A stretch of 64,000 bases of DNA, from positions 1-64,000 of the forward strand of contig CAZRLO010000001.1 in the NCBI GenBank assembly GCA_964600965.1, given 5' to 3'. The notes below the pieces were generated by a model. That model saw only the letters and a program-made list of their open reading frames with translations, did no database searches and had not been told where the DNA came from. The translations under genes and the position numbers were made by a program. This DNA is from UBA5972 sp964600965 (GTDB lineage: Bacteria; Pseudomonadota; Alphaproteobacteria; Rhodobacterales; Rhodobacteraceae). Of this stretch, positions 27,360-36,431 are shown piece by piece. Within the stretch, counting starts at the first letter, position 1, and the number at the start of each line of letters is the position of its first letter.

Positions 27360-27893
27360 ATGATCAAATTCGCAGCGCGTTTAACAATCGGATCGGCCAT
27401 TCTGGCGGCGGTCGCCATGGCCGGGCAGGCGCAGGAATCCACCAATCGCGTGGACGCAAAAACCGACTGGTCCGTTTTCGTCGAGGATGACCCGACCGAA
27501 TGCTGGGTCGTGTCGGCGCCCAAAAGCACGGTCAACACCCGCGACGGCAAGGTCGTTGCGGTCAATCGCGGCGACATCCTGATGTTCGTGTCGTATCGCC
27601 CCGGCACCGAGGTTCAGGGCGAGGTATCGTTCACCGGCGGTTATCCCTTCAAGGAAGGCACCACGGTCAATCTGCGCATCGGATCGGCCAGCTATGAAAT
27701 GTTCGTGGACGGCGAATGGGCATGGCCCGCGTCCGAGGCCGAGGATGCCAAGATCACCACCTCGATGAAACGCGGGGCATCGGCCATCGTGTCCGGGGTT
27801 TCGTCGCGCGACACCAGGACCGAGGACACCTTTTCCCTGTTGGGCTTCACCGCCGCGTTGGAAGAGGCCGACAAGCGTTGCGGAACGCAATAA
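27360..27893 (+). CDS. invasion-associated locus B (IalB) family protein
   Basis: A 177-aa secreted protein. The N-terminus is a signal peptide (basic MIKFAARL, then hydrophobic TIGSAILAAVAMAGQAQE), and the mature part has the IalB pattern CWVVSAPKSTVNTRDGK, SYRPG and VNLRIGSASYEMFVDGEWAW. IalB is named from Bartonella but is widespread in free-living alphaproteobacteria, where its role is unknown. ATG codons also exist at 27309. The one at 27360 was chosen because GGAGG lies about 11 nt upstream and it starts a normal signal peptide. Confidence 0.88.
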   Translation: MIKFAARLTIGSAILAAVAMAGQAQESTNRVDAKTDWSVFVEDDPTECWVVSAPKSTVNTRDGKVVAVNRGDILMFVSYRPGTEVQGEVSFTGGYPFKEGTTVNLRIGSASYEMFVDGEWAWPASEAEDAKITTSMKRGASAIVSGVSSRDTRTEDTFSLLGFTAALEEADKRCGTQ

Positions 27894-28046
27894 AATCACG
27901 GCAGAGATACCCAAAATGTCGGCGTCATGGCGCAAGAGGTTCTTGAACGCCAGCCGCTTGCGGTCGGCGTCAGGGCAGAAGGCTATTACCGCGTGGATTA
28001 CCCGGCGCTGGGTTTCGATCTTGTCTCGGGCCACGTAACCCCCTAA
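27894..28046 (+). pseudogene. remnant of S74 (endosialidase chaperone) tail-fibre domain
   Basis: Right after the ialB stop, the same frame stays open for 50 codons and contains VGVMAQEVLERQP, then GYYRVDYPALGFDL. This closely follows the consensus of the intramolecular chaperone domain at the C-terminus of phage tail spikes and related surface proteins (GVMAQEV...P.AV...DGYY.VDY..LG). It lacks the catalytic Ser-Lys part, a ribosome site and any repeat domain, so it looks like a decayed end of a larger gene. A 39-codon frame beginning at the internal ATG 27927 could be translated but has no obvious start signal. Confidence 0.7.
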
Positions 28047-28079
28047 ATCCGGCGGATCAAAACGCCGAAAGACAATATC

Positions 28080-29260
<1,181 letters not shown>

Positions 29261-29270
<10 letters not shown>

Positions 29271-29773
29271 CAATAGACCTGGCCGTCTCCCTGCAGCTCG
29301 ACCGAATTTCCACCGCTGGGGCAACTGACGCAGACATCCCCGCGCGTCAGGTGAAAGGGATAATACCCGTTCTCGCAATCCTGATAGCACTGGCCGCGCG
29401 ACAAATTCGGATACCCGGAGGGGCAACCGGAAATTGTCTGCCCCACATGGCCCCAAGCATACCAGTTCGCAACATACGCACCCGTCGGCACGGAATTGGA
29501 GCCGGAATCGGATGTGACGGAATACCATTTGTTGGCGTGGGCCGAATCGTAGTCACGGTCGTACGCGCCAGCCACCCAGGCCTTGCGTTTCTCGGAATTG
29601 TCGGGGCCGCATTGGTCTTGCACCCGCCTGTCATAGGTGGGATCGCTGTCCTGCGCTGCCTGTAATCCCTTGAGATAGCAATTGTATTCCGCCTCTCCGG
29701 CTGAAACGGCCGCAGGGGCCAATCCAATAAGGCAACCACAAATTATCCCGGGTATTCTGGTAAAGTGGGCCAT
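29261..29773 (-). CDS. small secreted Cys-rich protein, unknown function
   Basis: A 170-aa protein with a signal peptide (MAHFTRIPGIICGCLIGLAP, cleavage near AVSAGE) and several cysteines in the mature part (YNCYLKG, QDQCGPD, SGCPSGYPNLSRGQCYQDC, CVSCPSGG), suggesting disulfide bonds in the periplasm or outside the cell. I do not recognise the family. The ATG at 29773 was chosen because AAGGA lies 8 nt upstream; ATG codons at 29788 and 29794 are possible but poorly placed. It overlaps rlmN tail to tail. The 175 bp upstream, before flgI, shows no gene. Confidence 0.7.
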
Positions 29774-29948
29774 CAGGTATTCCTTCATTTTCATTGGATC
29801 GCGACTCGGTCCTGACAAAGGTAGGACGCGCGCCCCGGTCTGACCAGCATGTTGTCGCCCAGACTGCGCCGCCGGATAGCAAGATCGATCGAAGGTTGCG
29901 CAAAACTGCCACGAACGCTTGCCCGGTGGTTGGCGCCATCTGCAGACA

Positions 29949-31082
29949 CTACTGTACGATAAACTCCGCGTGCAGCGCCCCCGCCGCCTTGATCGCCTTC
30001 AGGATATCGATCAAATCGCGCGGTGACACGCCCAACGCATTCAGACCTTCGATCAGTTCGGACAACGAGGTTTCGCCGCTGACTTCGGCAAGGCCGGTGC
30101 CCGGTTCCTCGGTGACCGCGACTTCGGTGCGTGGGACGACCAGCGTCTGTCCACCGGTGGAAAACGGATTGGGTTGCACCGCAAGCGGCGTTTCGCGCAC
30201 CCGCAATGTCAGGTTGCCCTGCGAAACCGCCACTTTGGAAATCCGCACTTCGGCCCCCAGAACGATGGTGCCCGACCGCTGATCGACGACGACCCGCGCC
30301 CGCTGCTCGGGGTCGACTTCCAGATTTTCGATCCGCCCGATCAGATGCGCGGGCGAACGGGCGCTGGCGCGGCCCAGATTGATTTCCACGGTGCCCGAAT
30401 CAAGCATCAGCGCGACGCCTTTCCCGACGCTGCGGTTGATCGCGTCCTCGATTTTCAGGGCGGTGGTGAAATCCGGGTTTCTGAGCGCCAGTTGCAGAAC
30501 CTCGAGGTTTTGAAAATCAAAGTCGATTTCACGCTCTACCCGCGCACCCGCCGGGATCGAACCCGAAGTCGGAACACCCATCGTGACCTTTGCGCCAGCC
30601 CCCTCGGCGGCGGCGCCGCCCGCGATGACCGGGCCCTGGGCCACGGCGTAAATCTGCCCGTCCGCCCCGTTCATCGGTGTCAGGATCAACGTGCCGCCCA
30701 GCAGGCTTTTGGCGTCCCCAATGGTAGAGACCGTCACGTCGATGCGTCCGCCCGAGCGGGAAAACGGTGGCAGCGCCCCGGTCACGAACACGGCGGCGAC
30801 GTTCTTGGGGCGGAATTGCTCGCCGGTCACGTTCACCCCCAGGCGCTCCAGGATATTGGACATGGTTTCTTCGGTGAACGGGGAATTGCGGATGCCGTCG
30901 CCGGTGCCGTTCAGGCCGACCACCAGCCCATAGCCGACCAGATCGTTGCCCCGTACACCGCTGAATTCCACCAGATCCTTGAGCCGTACCGATGCCCCGG
31001 AAACCGGAGCGGCAGCCGCCATCGCCAGCACCACCGCCGAGGCCGCGATGCGGGCCAGCGCCTTTGATCGAATTCGCGTCAT
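29949..31082 (-). CDS. flgI: flagellar P-ring protein FlgI
   Basis: Periplasmic P-ring subunit around the flagellar rod. The 377-aa precursor has a signal peptide (to about ASG, VVLAMAAAAPVSGA), then the FlgI start VRLKDLVEFSGVRGNDLVGY and GLVVGLNGTGDGI, and the C-terminal LVVPRTEVAVTEEPG followed by LIEGLNALGVSPRDLIDILK. Its start overlaps the flgL stop (ATGA). It is the last gene of a transcript motB-flgE-flgK-flgL-flgI; flgA, which helps P-ring assembly, is not in the window. Confidence 0.97.
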   Translation of the reverse strand: MTRIRSKALARIAASAVVLAMAAAAPVSGASVRLKDLVEFSGVRGNDLVGYGLVVGLNGTGDGIRNSPFTEETMSNILERLGVNVTGEQFRPKNVAAVFVTGALPPFSRSGGRIDVTVSTIGDAKSLLGGTLILTPMNGADGQIYAVAQGPVIAGGAAAEGAGAKVTMGVPTSGSIPAGARVEREIDFDFQNLEVLQLALRNPDFTTALKIEDAINRSVGKGVALMLDSGTVEINLGRASARSPAHLIGRIENLEVDPEQRARVVVDQRSGTIVLGAEVRISKVAVSQGNLTLRVRETPLAVQPNPFSTGGQTLVVPRTEVAVTEEPGTGLAEVSGETSLSELIEGLNALGVSPRDLIDILKAIKAAGALHAEFIVQ

Positions 31083-32089
31083 CGCAGGTAATTCACCATC
31101 GACAGTTGCGAAAGACGCGCGGTGGCGATGTACAGCGCCTCCAGTCGCAGCTCTACCGCTTTCAGGCTGGTGGCGGTTTCATAGCCGTTGACGCCGGTCA
31201 TTTCGTCCAGCATCACGCCAAGGCGGGTTCTGTTTGCGGCATTGGTGGCTTGCACCACCTCGATCCGGGCCTCGGTCGCGCCAAGACCGGCCTGCAATCC
31301 GATGACCGCATCATTGGCGGCGACCAGCGTTTCGCCGGAACCGGTCAGCAACCGGCCTTGTTCGTCGGGCTGCCCGGCCAGAATTCCACGCGACAACAGC
31401 GCGGCAACGCTCAGTCCTTCCAGCGATTTGCGCAGGGCCGGGTCACGGGCGGTCAAGGAGACGGTGGCGCTTTCGGTTTCCGCGATGCCAAGCGGACCGG
31501 GGGCTTGCGTCGATCCCCGATACGCCGATGTTTCAAAGCCGCCGCCGGGCAGATTGAAATAGTCGCCAACGATGGTCGCGACCTGTGCTGCGGATGTCGC
31601 GCCGACCGTCAGGATTGAAAGCTGATCCAGAACCTCCGTCGCCGAAACCATTGCCGGGCGGTCGACCGCGGTCCCGGAAAACAGGCTCTGCCCCGCCAGA
31701 TTGGCGTTGAGCGCACCAATCGCGGTCTCCAGACCGGCTTTGGCGCTGGCCGCGGCCGCGTCCACATTCGTCCGCGTCGGCGTGGTCGCGGCGGCCAGCA
31801 TTTGAACGCCGGTGCGCGAGGCGACGCCGCCGATGGTTTGCAACGCGGCCTGCATGCCGCTGATCCTGTTCTGGATTTCGTCGGCGTTCACGCGATATGC
31901 GTCGGTCATGGTTGCGGCGCGGCGCACTGCCGCCAGACGGTCCAGCCCGCCATGCAGTTGTTGCGTGACGTCGGCACTGCGACCACTGGCGAGTTCACCG
32001 CCCAGCCGGTTCGCCGCCTTTTTCAGGTCGGCGTTCAGATATCTCAGCCGGAAAGCCCCGGCCAGATCGCCAACGGGTTGAAAGCTCAT
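31079..32089 (-). CDS. flgL: flagellar hook-filament junction protein FlgL
   Basis: Hook-associated protein 3, a flagellin-like protein joining hook and filament. The 336-aa protein begins MSFQPVGDLAGAFRLRYLN and has heptad-like helices at both ends (ADLKKAANRLGGELASGR; VELRLEALYIATARLSQLSM). It lies 4 bp after flgK and overlaps flgI. Alphaproteobacterial FlgL proteins are divergent, so the name rests partly on position. A longer frame exists upstream, but the ATG at 32089 fits the family and the spacing. Confidence 0.92.
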   Translation of the reverse strand: MSFQPVGDLAGAFRLRYLNADLKKAANRLGGELASGRSADVTQQLHGGLDRLAAVRRAATMTDAYRVNADEIQNRISGMQAALQTIGGVASRTGVQMLAAATTPTRTNVDAAAASAKAGLETAIGALNANLAGQSLFSGTAVDRPAMVSATEVLDQLSILTVGATSAAQVATIVGDYFNLPGGGFETSAYRGSTQAPGPLGIAETESATVSLTARDPALRKSLEGLSVAALLSRGILAGQPDEQGRLLTGSGETLVAANDAVIGLQAGLGATEARIEVVQATNAANRTRLGVMLDEMTGVNGYETATSLKAVELRLEALYIATARLSQLSMVNYLR

Positions 32090-32093
32090 GTGG

Positions 32094-33551
32094 TCAAATC
32101 TCCAACAAGGTTTGCAGCATCTGATCCAGCGTCGATATGACCCGAGCGTTCGCGGCATAGGCCTGTTCGACCAGCAGCAGTTTCTGCATCTCCTGATCGG
32201 TATCGACCCCGCTTTCGGCCTCGATCAGTTTCAGTTCCTGAAATCGCGAACGGGCGAACGCCTGGGATTGCTCGGCATTCAGGCGCAGACCGGCATTCGC
32301 GGCGGTCAGTTCACCAGAGGTTGCGCCAAAGGAATTCAGGCTGGCCGAGTACTGCCCGGACATGGCAACGCGACCCTGTGTCAGCGTGTTTCGGAATGCG
32401 CCAAGCAGGGTGTTGTCGCCGGGATCGGCGGGCATCGCCGCGCCCAGACCATCGCGCAGCCGCCAAAGTGCGCCGCCCTTGTCGGGGTCCACCGCAAGGT
32501 TGACACGCAACCGCTCTGCCAGCCCGGTTTCCAGCGATATGTCCAGTGCGGCGGCGTTGTCGGTGAACAGGCCCGGATCGCCCGGTGCCAGGGTGGGGTC
32601 CAGCGCCGGATCCTCGAACCGCTCGATCAGGTTGCGGGCGAGCGCGTCGATCTGCGCACCGGCAGCGGGCGCGTGCTGATCGCGAATGGCGAATTGTGCC
32701 GCCAGCGACCCGCCTTCCAGCAGGCCGGTCCCGGAACCGATGCCGATCGGCTTGCCGTTGAGTTGCAGACCGGACAGCGCGCCCGAGGCAAGGGTCATGT
32801 CGGGCGTGATCAACCCGGTGGCGGTGAATCCGAACTCGGCCGGCTGCCCCGCCAGCAGAATCGCGCCACCGGCCGTTGCGATGGTGATTTGCCCGAATTC
32901 CTGTTGCGTGGTCCTGATCGGCAGAAAGTCGGCGATACGGTCGACAAGCACCTGACGTTGATCCATCAACCCGTTGATGTCCCGGCCCTTGCCGACATGC
33001 AGGCGGATGGAACGGTTAAGCTCTGCAACTTCGGACAGCGTGGTGTTCAGGGTATCGACCTGCCGCGCGATCTCGGAATCCGCGGCCATGCGCAGGTTCT
33101 GAACCTCGTCGAATATCCGGTTGATGTGACCGACAAGGTCGCTGGCGGCATAAAGCACGTTCTGAAGCCGCAACTGCGAATCGGGTCGGCTGGCCGCCGA
33201 TGCCAGTGCCGCCTCGAACGCGTCCGCCATGTCGGTCAGCGCGCCGTTTTCGCCCGGCACACCGATGGCCGATTCCAACCTGCCGAAAGCGCTGCCAAGG
33301 GCCGACCGATGTCCCAGCGCCGCTTGCGCCAGACGCCGGTCGGCGATGGCGATCTGGTCGGTCTGGCGCTGGATGCCGGCGACGCGAACGCCGGCACCGC
33401 GCCCATTCAGCGCGGCGGCGGACAATTCCGCCTCGCGCCGGCCATAGCCTTCGGTCAGGGCGTTGGAAACGTTCTGGCTGATCGCGCCGGCCGACCGTGA
33501 TGCGGCGACCAGACCGGAATAAGCGTTGAACAGGGAACCGGAAATGCTCAT
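32094..33551 (-). CDS. flgK: flagellar hook-associated protein FlgK
   Basis: Hook-associated protein 1. The 485-aa protein has the rod/hook N-terminal signature LFNAYSGLVAASRSAGAISQ and NVSNALTEGYGRREAEL, and the C-terminal coiled region QEMQKLLLVEQAYAANARVI with STLDQMLQTLLEI, both typical of the axial protein family. It sits between flgE and flgL on the same strand, the usual Rhodobacterales order. Confidence 0.96.
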   Translation of the reverse strand: MSISGSLFNAYSGLVAASRSAGAISQNVSNALTEGYGRREAELSAAALNGRGAGVRVAGIQRQTDQIAIADRRLAQAALGHRSALGSAFGRLESAIGVPGENGALTDMADAFEAALASAASRPDSQLRLQNVLYAASDLVGHINRIFDEVQNLRMAADSEIARQVDTLNTTLSEVAELNRSIRLHVGKGRDINGLMDQRQVLVDRIADFLPIRTTQQEFGQITIATAGGAILLAGQPAEFGFTATGLITPDMTLASGALSGLQLNGKPIGIGSGTGLLEGGSLAAQFAIRDQHAPAAGAQIDALARNLIERFEDPALDPTLAPGDPGLFTDNAAALDISLETGLAERLRVNLAVDPDKGGALWRLRDGLGAAMPADPGDNTLLGAFRNTLTQGRVAMSGQYSASLNSFGATSGELTAANAGLRLNAEQSQAFARSRFQELKLIEAESGVDTDQEMQKLLLVEQAYAANARVISTLDQMLQTLLEI

Positions 33552-33577
33552 CTCGGGTCAATCCGTCTCGCGGTATC

Positions 33578-34879
33578 TCAGCGTTTGATATTCGTGGTTT
33601 CCTGCAACATTTCATCCACCGTCTGGATGATCTTGGCGTTGCTGGAATAGGCGCGCTGGGTCTGGATCAACTGCGTAAGCTCGGCGGCGACATCGGTGGT
33701 GGATTCCTCGCGCGCGAAGCCGATCATTTCACCGGCGGGGCCGTCGCCTGCCTCCCACAGAAAGAAGGCACCGCTTTCCGGCGAAATCTGATAGGTCTGA
33801 TTGTCCAGCGCGTTCAACCCGTTCGGATTGGGCACGTCGACCAGCGGCACCTGATAGATGGTGCGCGTGAACCCGGCATCATAGATCGCGTTGACATAAC
33901 CATTGGCGTCGATCTCCACCGAGGTCAGATTGCCCACGGGCGAGCCGTCCTTGGTGATCGCCACCGGCGCGAAACTGCCGGAAAGCTGGCTCATGCCGCC
34001 GGCAATGCCCGGCATTCCGATATTCAGGCTCATCGGGCCGCCCGCGACGGTCAGCGCAATCTCGCCGGTTGCGGAATCGTAGGCCCCGCCGGAAACCGTC
34101 ACGACCGAGGCAATGGTGCCCCCGTTGCCGCGCGTATCGTCAAAGGTAATCGTGTACTCCCCGACGCTGGCCCCGCCCGAGGCCGTATCGCTGACCACCA
34201 TCGTCCACTGGTTGGACTGGCCGGTCGCCGGAACCGACGGGGTGAACGTCACATCCAACGCCTCGGACGTGCCGAGATTGCCAAAATATTCGATCGACAG
34301 ATCCAGAGGGTCGCCCGCCGCCCCGGCCTGTGTCTGGGTGGCGGGCAGGTTCACGCCCATGTTGATCGCGGTGGTCGGGTCGCCCGCAAACTGGTTCAGG
34401 TCCACCGCCACCGGTTCCAGTCCGGCGATGGTATCCCGGGGATAGGCGGGAATGGTTCCGTCGCTGATCGCGGGCCAGCCCATCAGCACCAGACCGCTTT
34501 CGGTGCGCAAAACCCCGCCGCTGTCCGGGCGGAACGAGCCGGTCGTCGCCAGCATCAGCGGCAGCGGCGAAGACGTATCGTCCAGCGCCGATGCCGGCGT
34601 GACCGGCAACATGCCCCGACCTGCAATCGCGATATCGGTGGCGTTGCTGGTGGTGATCAACGGCCCCGACGCATCAATCTCGCGGTGGGTGGTCACCCGG
34701 ACCCCGCCCGCCGAATAGGCGCCGTTGCCATTGTTCAGGACCAGCGAGTGAAAATTGGCGACCGCACGTTTATACCCGTAGGTCGAGGAATTGGCGATAT
34801 TGTCGGAAATCGTCGCCAGGCGGCTGGCATTCACGTTCAGCCCGGCCACCCCGGCAATCAGCGAAGAGGAAATGGTCAT
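33578..34879 (-). CDS. flgE: flagellar hook protein FlgE
   Basis: Main structural protein of the flagellar hook. The 433-aa protein has the N-terminal rod-hook motif SSLIAGVAGLNVNASRLATI and SDNIANSSTYGYKRAVANFH, and the C-terminal ELTQLIQTQRAYSSNAKIIQ with TVDEMLQETTNI. The middle holds the hook-specific beta domains (for example VEIDANGYVNAIYDAG). It lies upstream of flgK in the transcript and 85 bp downstream of motB. Confidence 0.96.
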   Translation of the reverse strand: MTISSSLIAGVAGLNVNASRLATISDNIANSSTYGYKRAVANFHSLVLNNGNGAYSAGGVRVTTHREIDASGPLITTSNATDIAIAGRGMLPVTPASALDDTSSPLPLMLATTGSFRPDSGGVLRTESGLVLMGWPAISDGTIPAYPRDTIAGLEPVAVDLNQFAGDPTTAINMGVNLPATQTQAGAAGDPLDLSIEYFGNLGTSEALDVTFTPSVPATGQSNQWTMVVSDTASGGASVGEYTITFDDTRGNGGTIASVVTVSGGAYDSATGEIALTVAGGPMSLNIGMPGIAGGMSQLSGSFAPVAITKDGSPVGNLTSVEIDANGYVNAIYDAGFTRTIYQVPLVDVPNPNGLNALDNQTYQISPESGAFFLWEAGDGPAGEMIGFAREESTTDVAAELTQLIQTQRAYSSNAKIIQTVDEMLQETTNIKR

Positions 34880-34964
34880 TCATGCGCCTTTCTGCAGCAT
34901 CGGAATTTGATGCCGACTATCCGGGCACAGGTTTAAGAACCCGCTAATGAATCAAATCCAATCC

Positions 34965-35828
34965 TTATTCTCCGGTGCGGGTCGGGTTGTGGCGCAGCAG
35001 GATGATCTCCAGCCGGTCGTTGCGTCGGGACATCGGGTTGCTGTGCGCCGGTTTGCGATCCGACCAGCCGACGACACGTTCAATGCGCGCCTGCGCCAAC
35101 CCGTCGCTTTCCAGCATCCGGCGAACCACCTGCGCCCGTTCGGTCGAGCGGTCCCAGCCGGGATCGGATTTCAGCACCACCGGATAGGAACGGGTATGGC
35201 CGTTCACCGCGACCGAATTCGTGGTTGCCCCGAATATCCGCGCAATCATGGCGGTCAGTTGCCGCAAGATCAGCGATGGATCTGCACCGTCGGCCAGAAA
35301 AAGCGGATCACCGGGCAGATCATAGATTTCAACGATCAGCCCCTCGTCGGTGACCCGTGTCAGAATGTGTTCCAGCAAATCGTCCGCGACCGAGCTTTCC
35401 CCGCTGTTTCCGGCCAGTTGCTCGGAAACCTGCAGCATCTTGCGATCTTCGGACTCTTCGCGTTGCACGTCGGAAACGTCCACGCCGGAATTGCCGCGCG
35501 CCTGTCTTTCCTGAGACGGCGTCGACTGACTGCCGCCGGTGCCGTTCTGCGGCAGGGCGTCCTCGGAAAAGACGCTTTGCCCGCCGAACACGCCCTCGCC
35601 GCCGCCGGATATCCGGTTCACGGGAATCGTGGGGTTAAAATAGTCGGCGATGCCTTTGCGCTGCTTTTCAGTGGTCGCGTTCAACAGCCACATCAGCATG
35701 AAAAATGCCATCATCGCGGTCACGAAATCCGCGTAGGCAACCTTCCACGCGCCGCCATGGTGTCCGTCACCGGCAACCACCTTCTTGCGCTTGATGATAA
35801 CAGGCGCTCTGTCGCCCGGCGCGGCCAT
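34965..35828 (-). CDS. motB: flagellar motor stator protein MotB
   Basis: Stator subunit anchoring the proton channel to peptidoglycan. The 287-aa protein has a basic N-terminus, one membrane helix (about residues 31-50, YADFVTAMMAFFMLMWLLN) with the proton-conducting Asp34, and a C-terminal OmpA-like domain (VNGHTRSYPV, then DRSTERAQVVRRML and RNDRLEIILLRHNP). The ATG at 35828 follows GGGG; a TTG four codons earlier is less likely. The partner motA is not adjacent and must lie elsewhere. Confidence 0.95.
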   Translation of the reverse strand: MAAPGDRAPVIIKRKKVVAGDGHHGGAWKVAYADFVTAMMAFFMLMWLLNATTEKQRKGIADYFNPTIPVNRISGGGEGVFGGQSVFSEDALPQNGTGGSQSTPSQERQARGNSGVDVSDVQREESEDRKMLQVSEQLAGNSGESSVADDLLEHILTRVTDEGLIVEIYDLPGDPLFLADGADPSLILRQLTAMIARIFGATTNSVAVNGHTRSYPVVLKSDPGWDRSTERAQVVRRMLESDGLAQARIERVVGWSDRKPAHSNPMSRRNDRLEIILLRHNPTRTGE

Positions 35829-35924
35829 GCCGATCCCCAATTTCCATCCACTCCGCGACCAGCCCTAGCAGACTTGGGTGAATCCGCCTTTAACCGGTAA
35901 AATGCTCGCGATATTCCGCCGCGC

Positions 35925-36431
35925 TCATTCCTGCCGGACAAATCGGATCGACAATTCCTGAACCACCGCGTTATCCGCCAGATCAACGATCGGGTTTTCC
36001 AGCAGGATATCGCCGCCATCGACAACCGTCAGGCGCAGGGTCGAAGTCAGCGTTCGCCCGCGTTCGATCAAGGGTTCGCTCTGGACCAGCGCGATGGTGT
36101 TTTCCTCGGCCCGCCCGGCATAGGCGACCTGGCCCTCGCGGTTTGCCAAACTCGCCCGCGCGGCGAAATTCCGGCCGCTGGCATCGCTGGCGATCAACAA
36201 TCTGAACCCGCCCGCGCCCGAAGTCGTTGCGCAGCGCCCGGCAAAACTGATCTGCATATCGGACATCTCGTGGCCTTCGACCTTGCAGCGGATCTTTTGC
36301 CTAGAGTCCGAACGCGGCGGCTTCAGATAGCCGTCACCGGTCCAATGGCCGAGGAAGCTTGGCAAAAGCCCGGCCGCATGCAGTGGTGCGGCGATCAGAA
36401 TGGCGCTCAGCGCAAGGATTGCCACCCTCAT
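35925..36431 (-). CDS. exported protein of unknown function coupled to RND gene
   Basis: A 168-aa protein with a signal peptide (MRVAILALSAILIAAPLHAA) followed by LPSFLGHWTGDGYLKPPRSD and a beta-rich body containing two cysteines (KIRCKVEG, GRCATTSG) that may form a disulfide. I do not recognise a named family; the layout resembles small lipocalin-like or heparinase-like periplasmic proteins. Its start overlaps the RND gene stop (ATGA), so it is the second gene of that operon and may be its periplasmic accessory. The start is internal to a slightly longer frame. Confidence 0.75.
   Translation of the reverse strand: MRVAILALSAILIAAPLHAAGLLPSFLGHWTGDGYLKPPRSDSRQKIRCKVEGHEMSDMQISFAGRCATTSGAGGFRLLIASDASGRNFAARASLANREGQVAYAGRAEENTIALVQSEPLIERGRTLTSTLRLTVVDGGDILLENPIVDLADNAVVQELSIRFVRQE

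Noticed and set aside
27909..28046. S74 fragment considered as sign of an intact prophage
   Set aside because: No integrase, terminase, capsid or lysis gene is present nearby; only the chaperone tail is recognisable.
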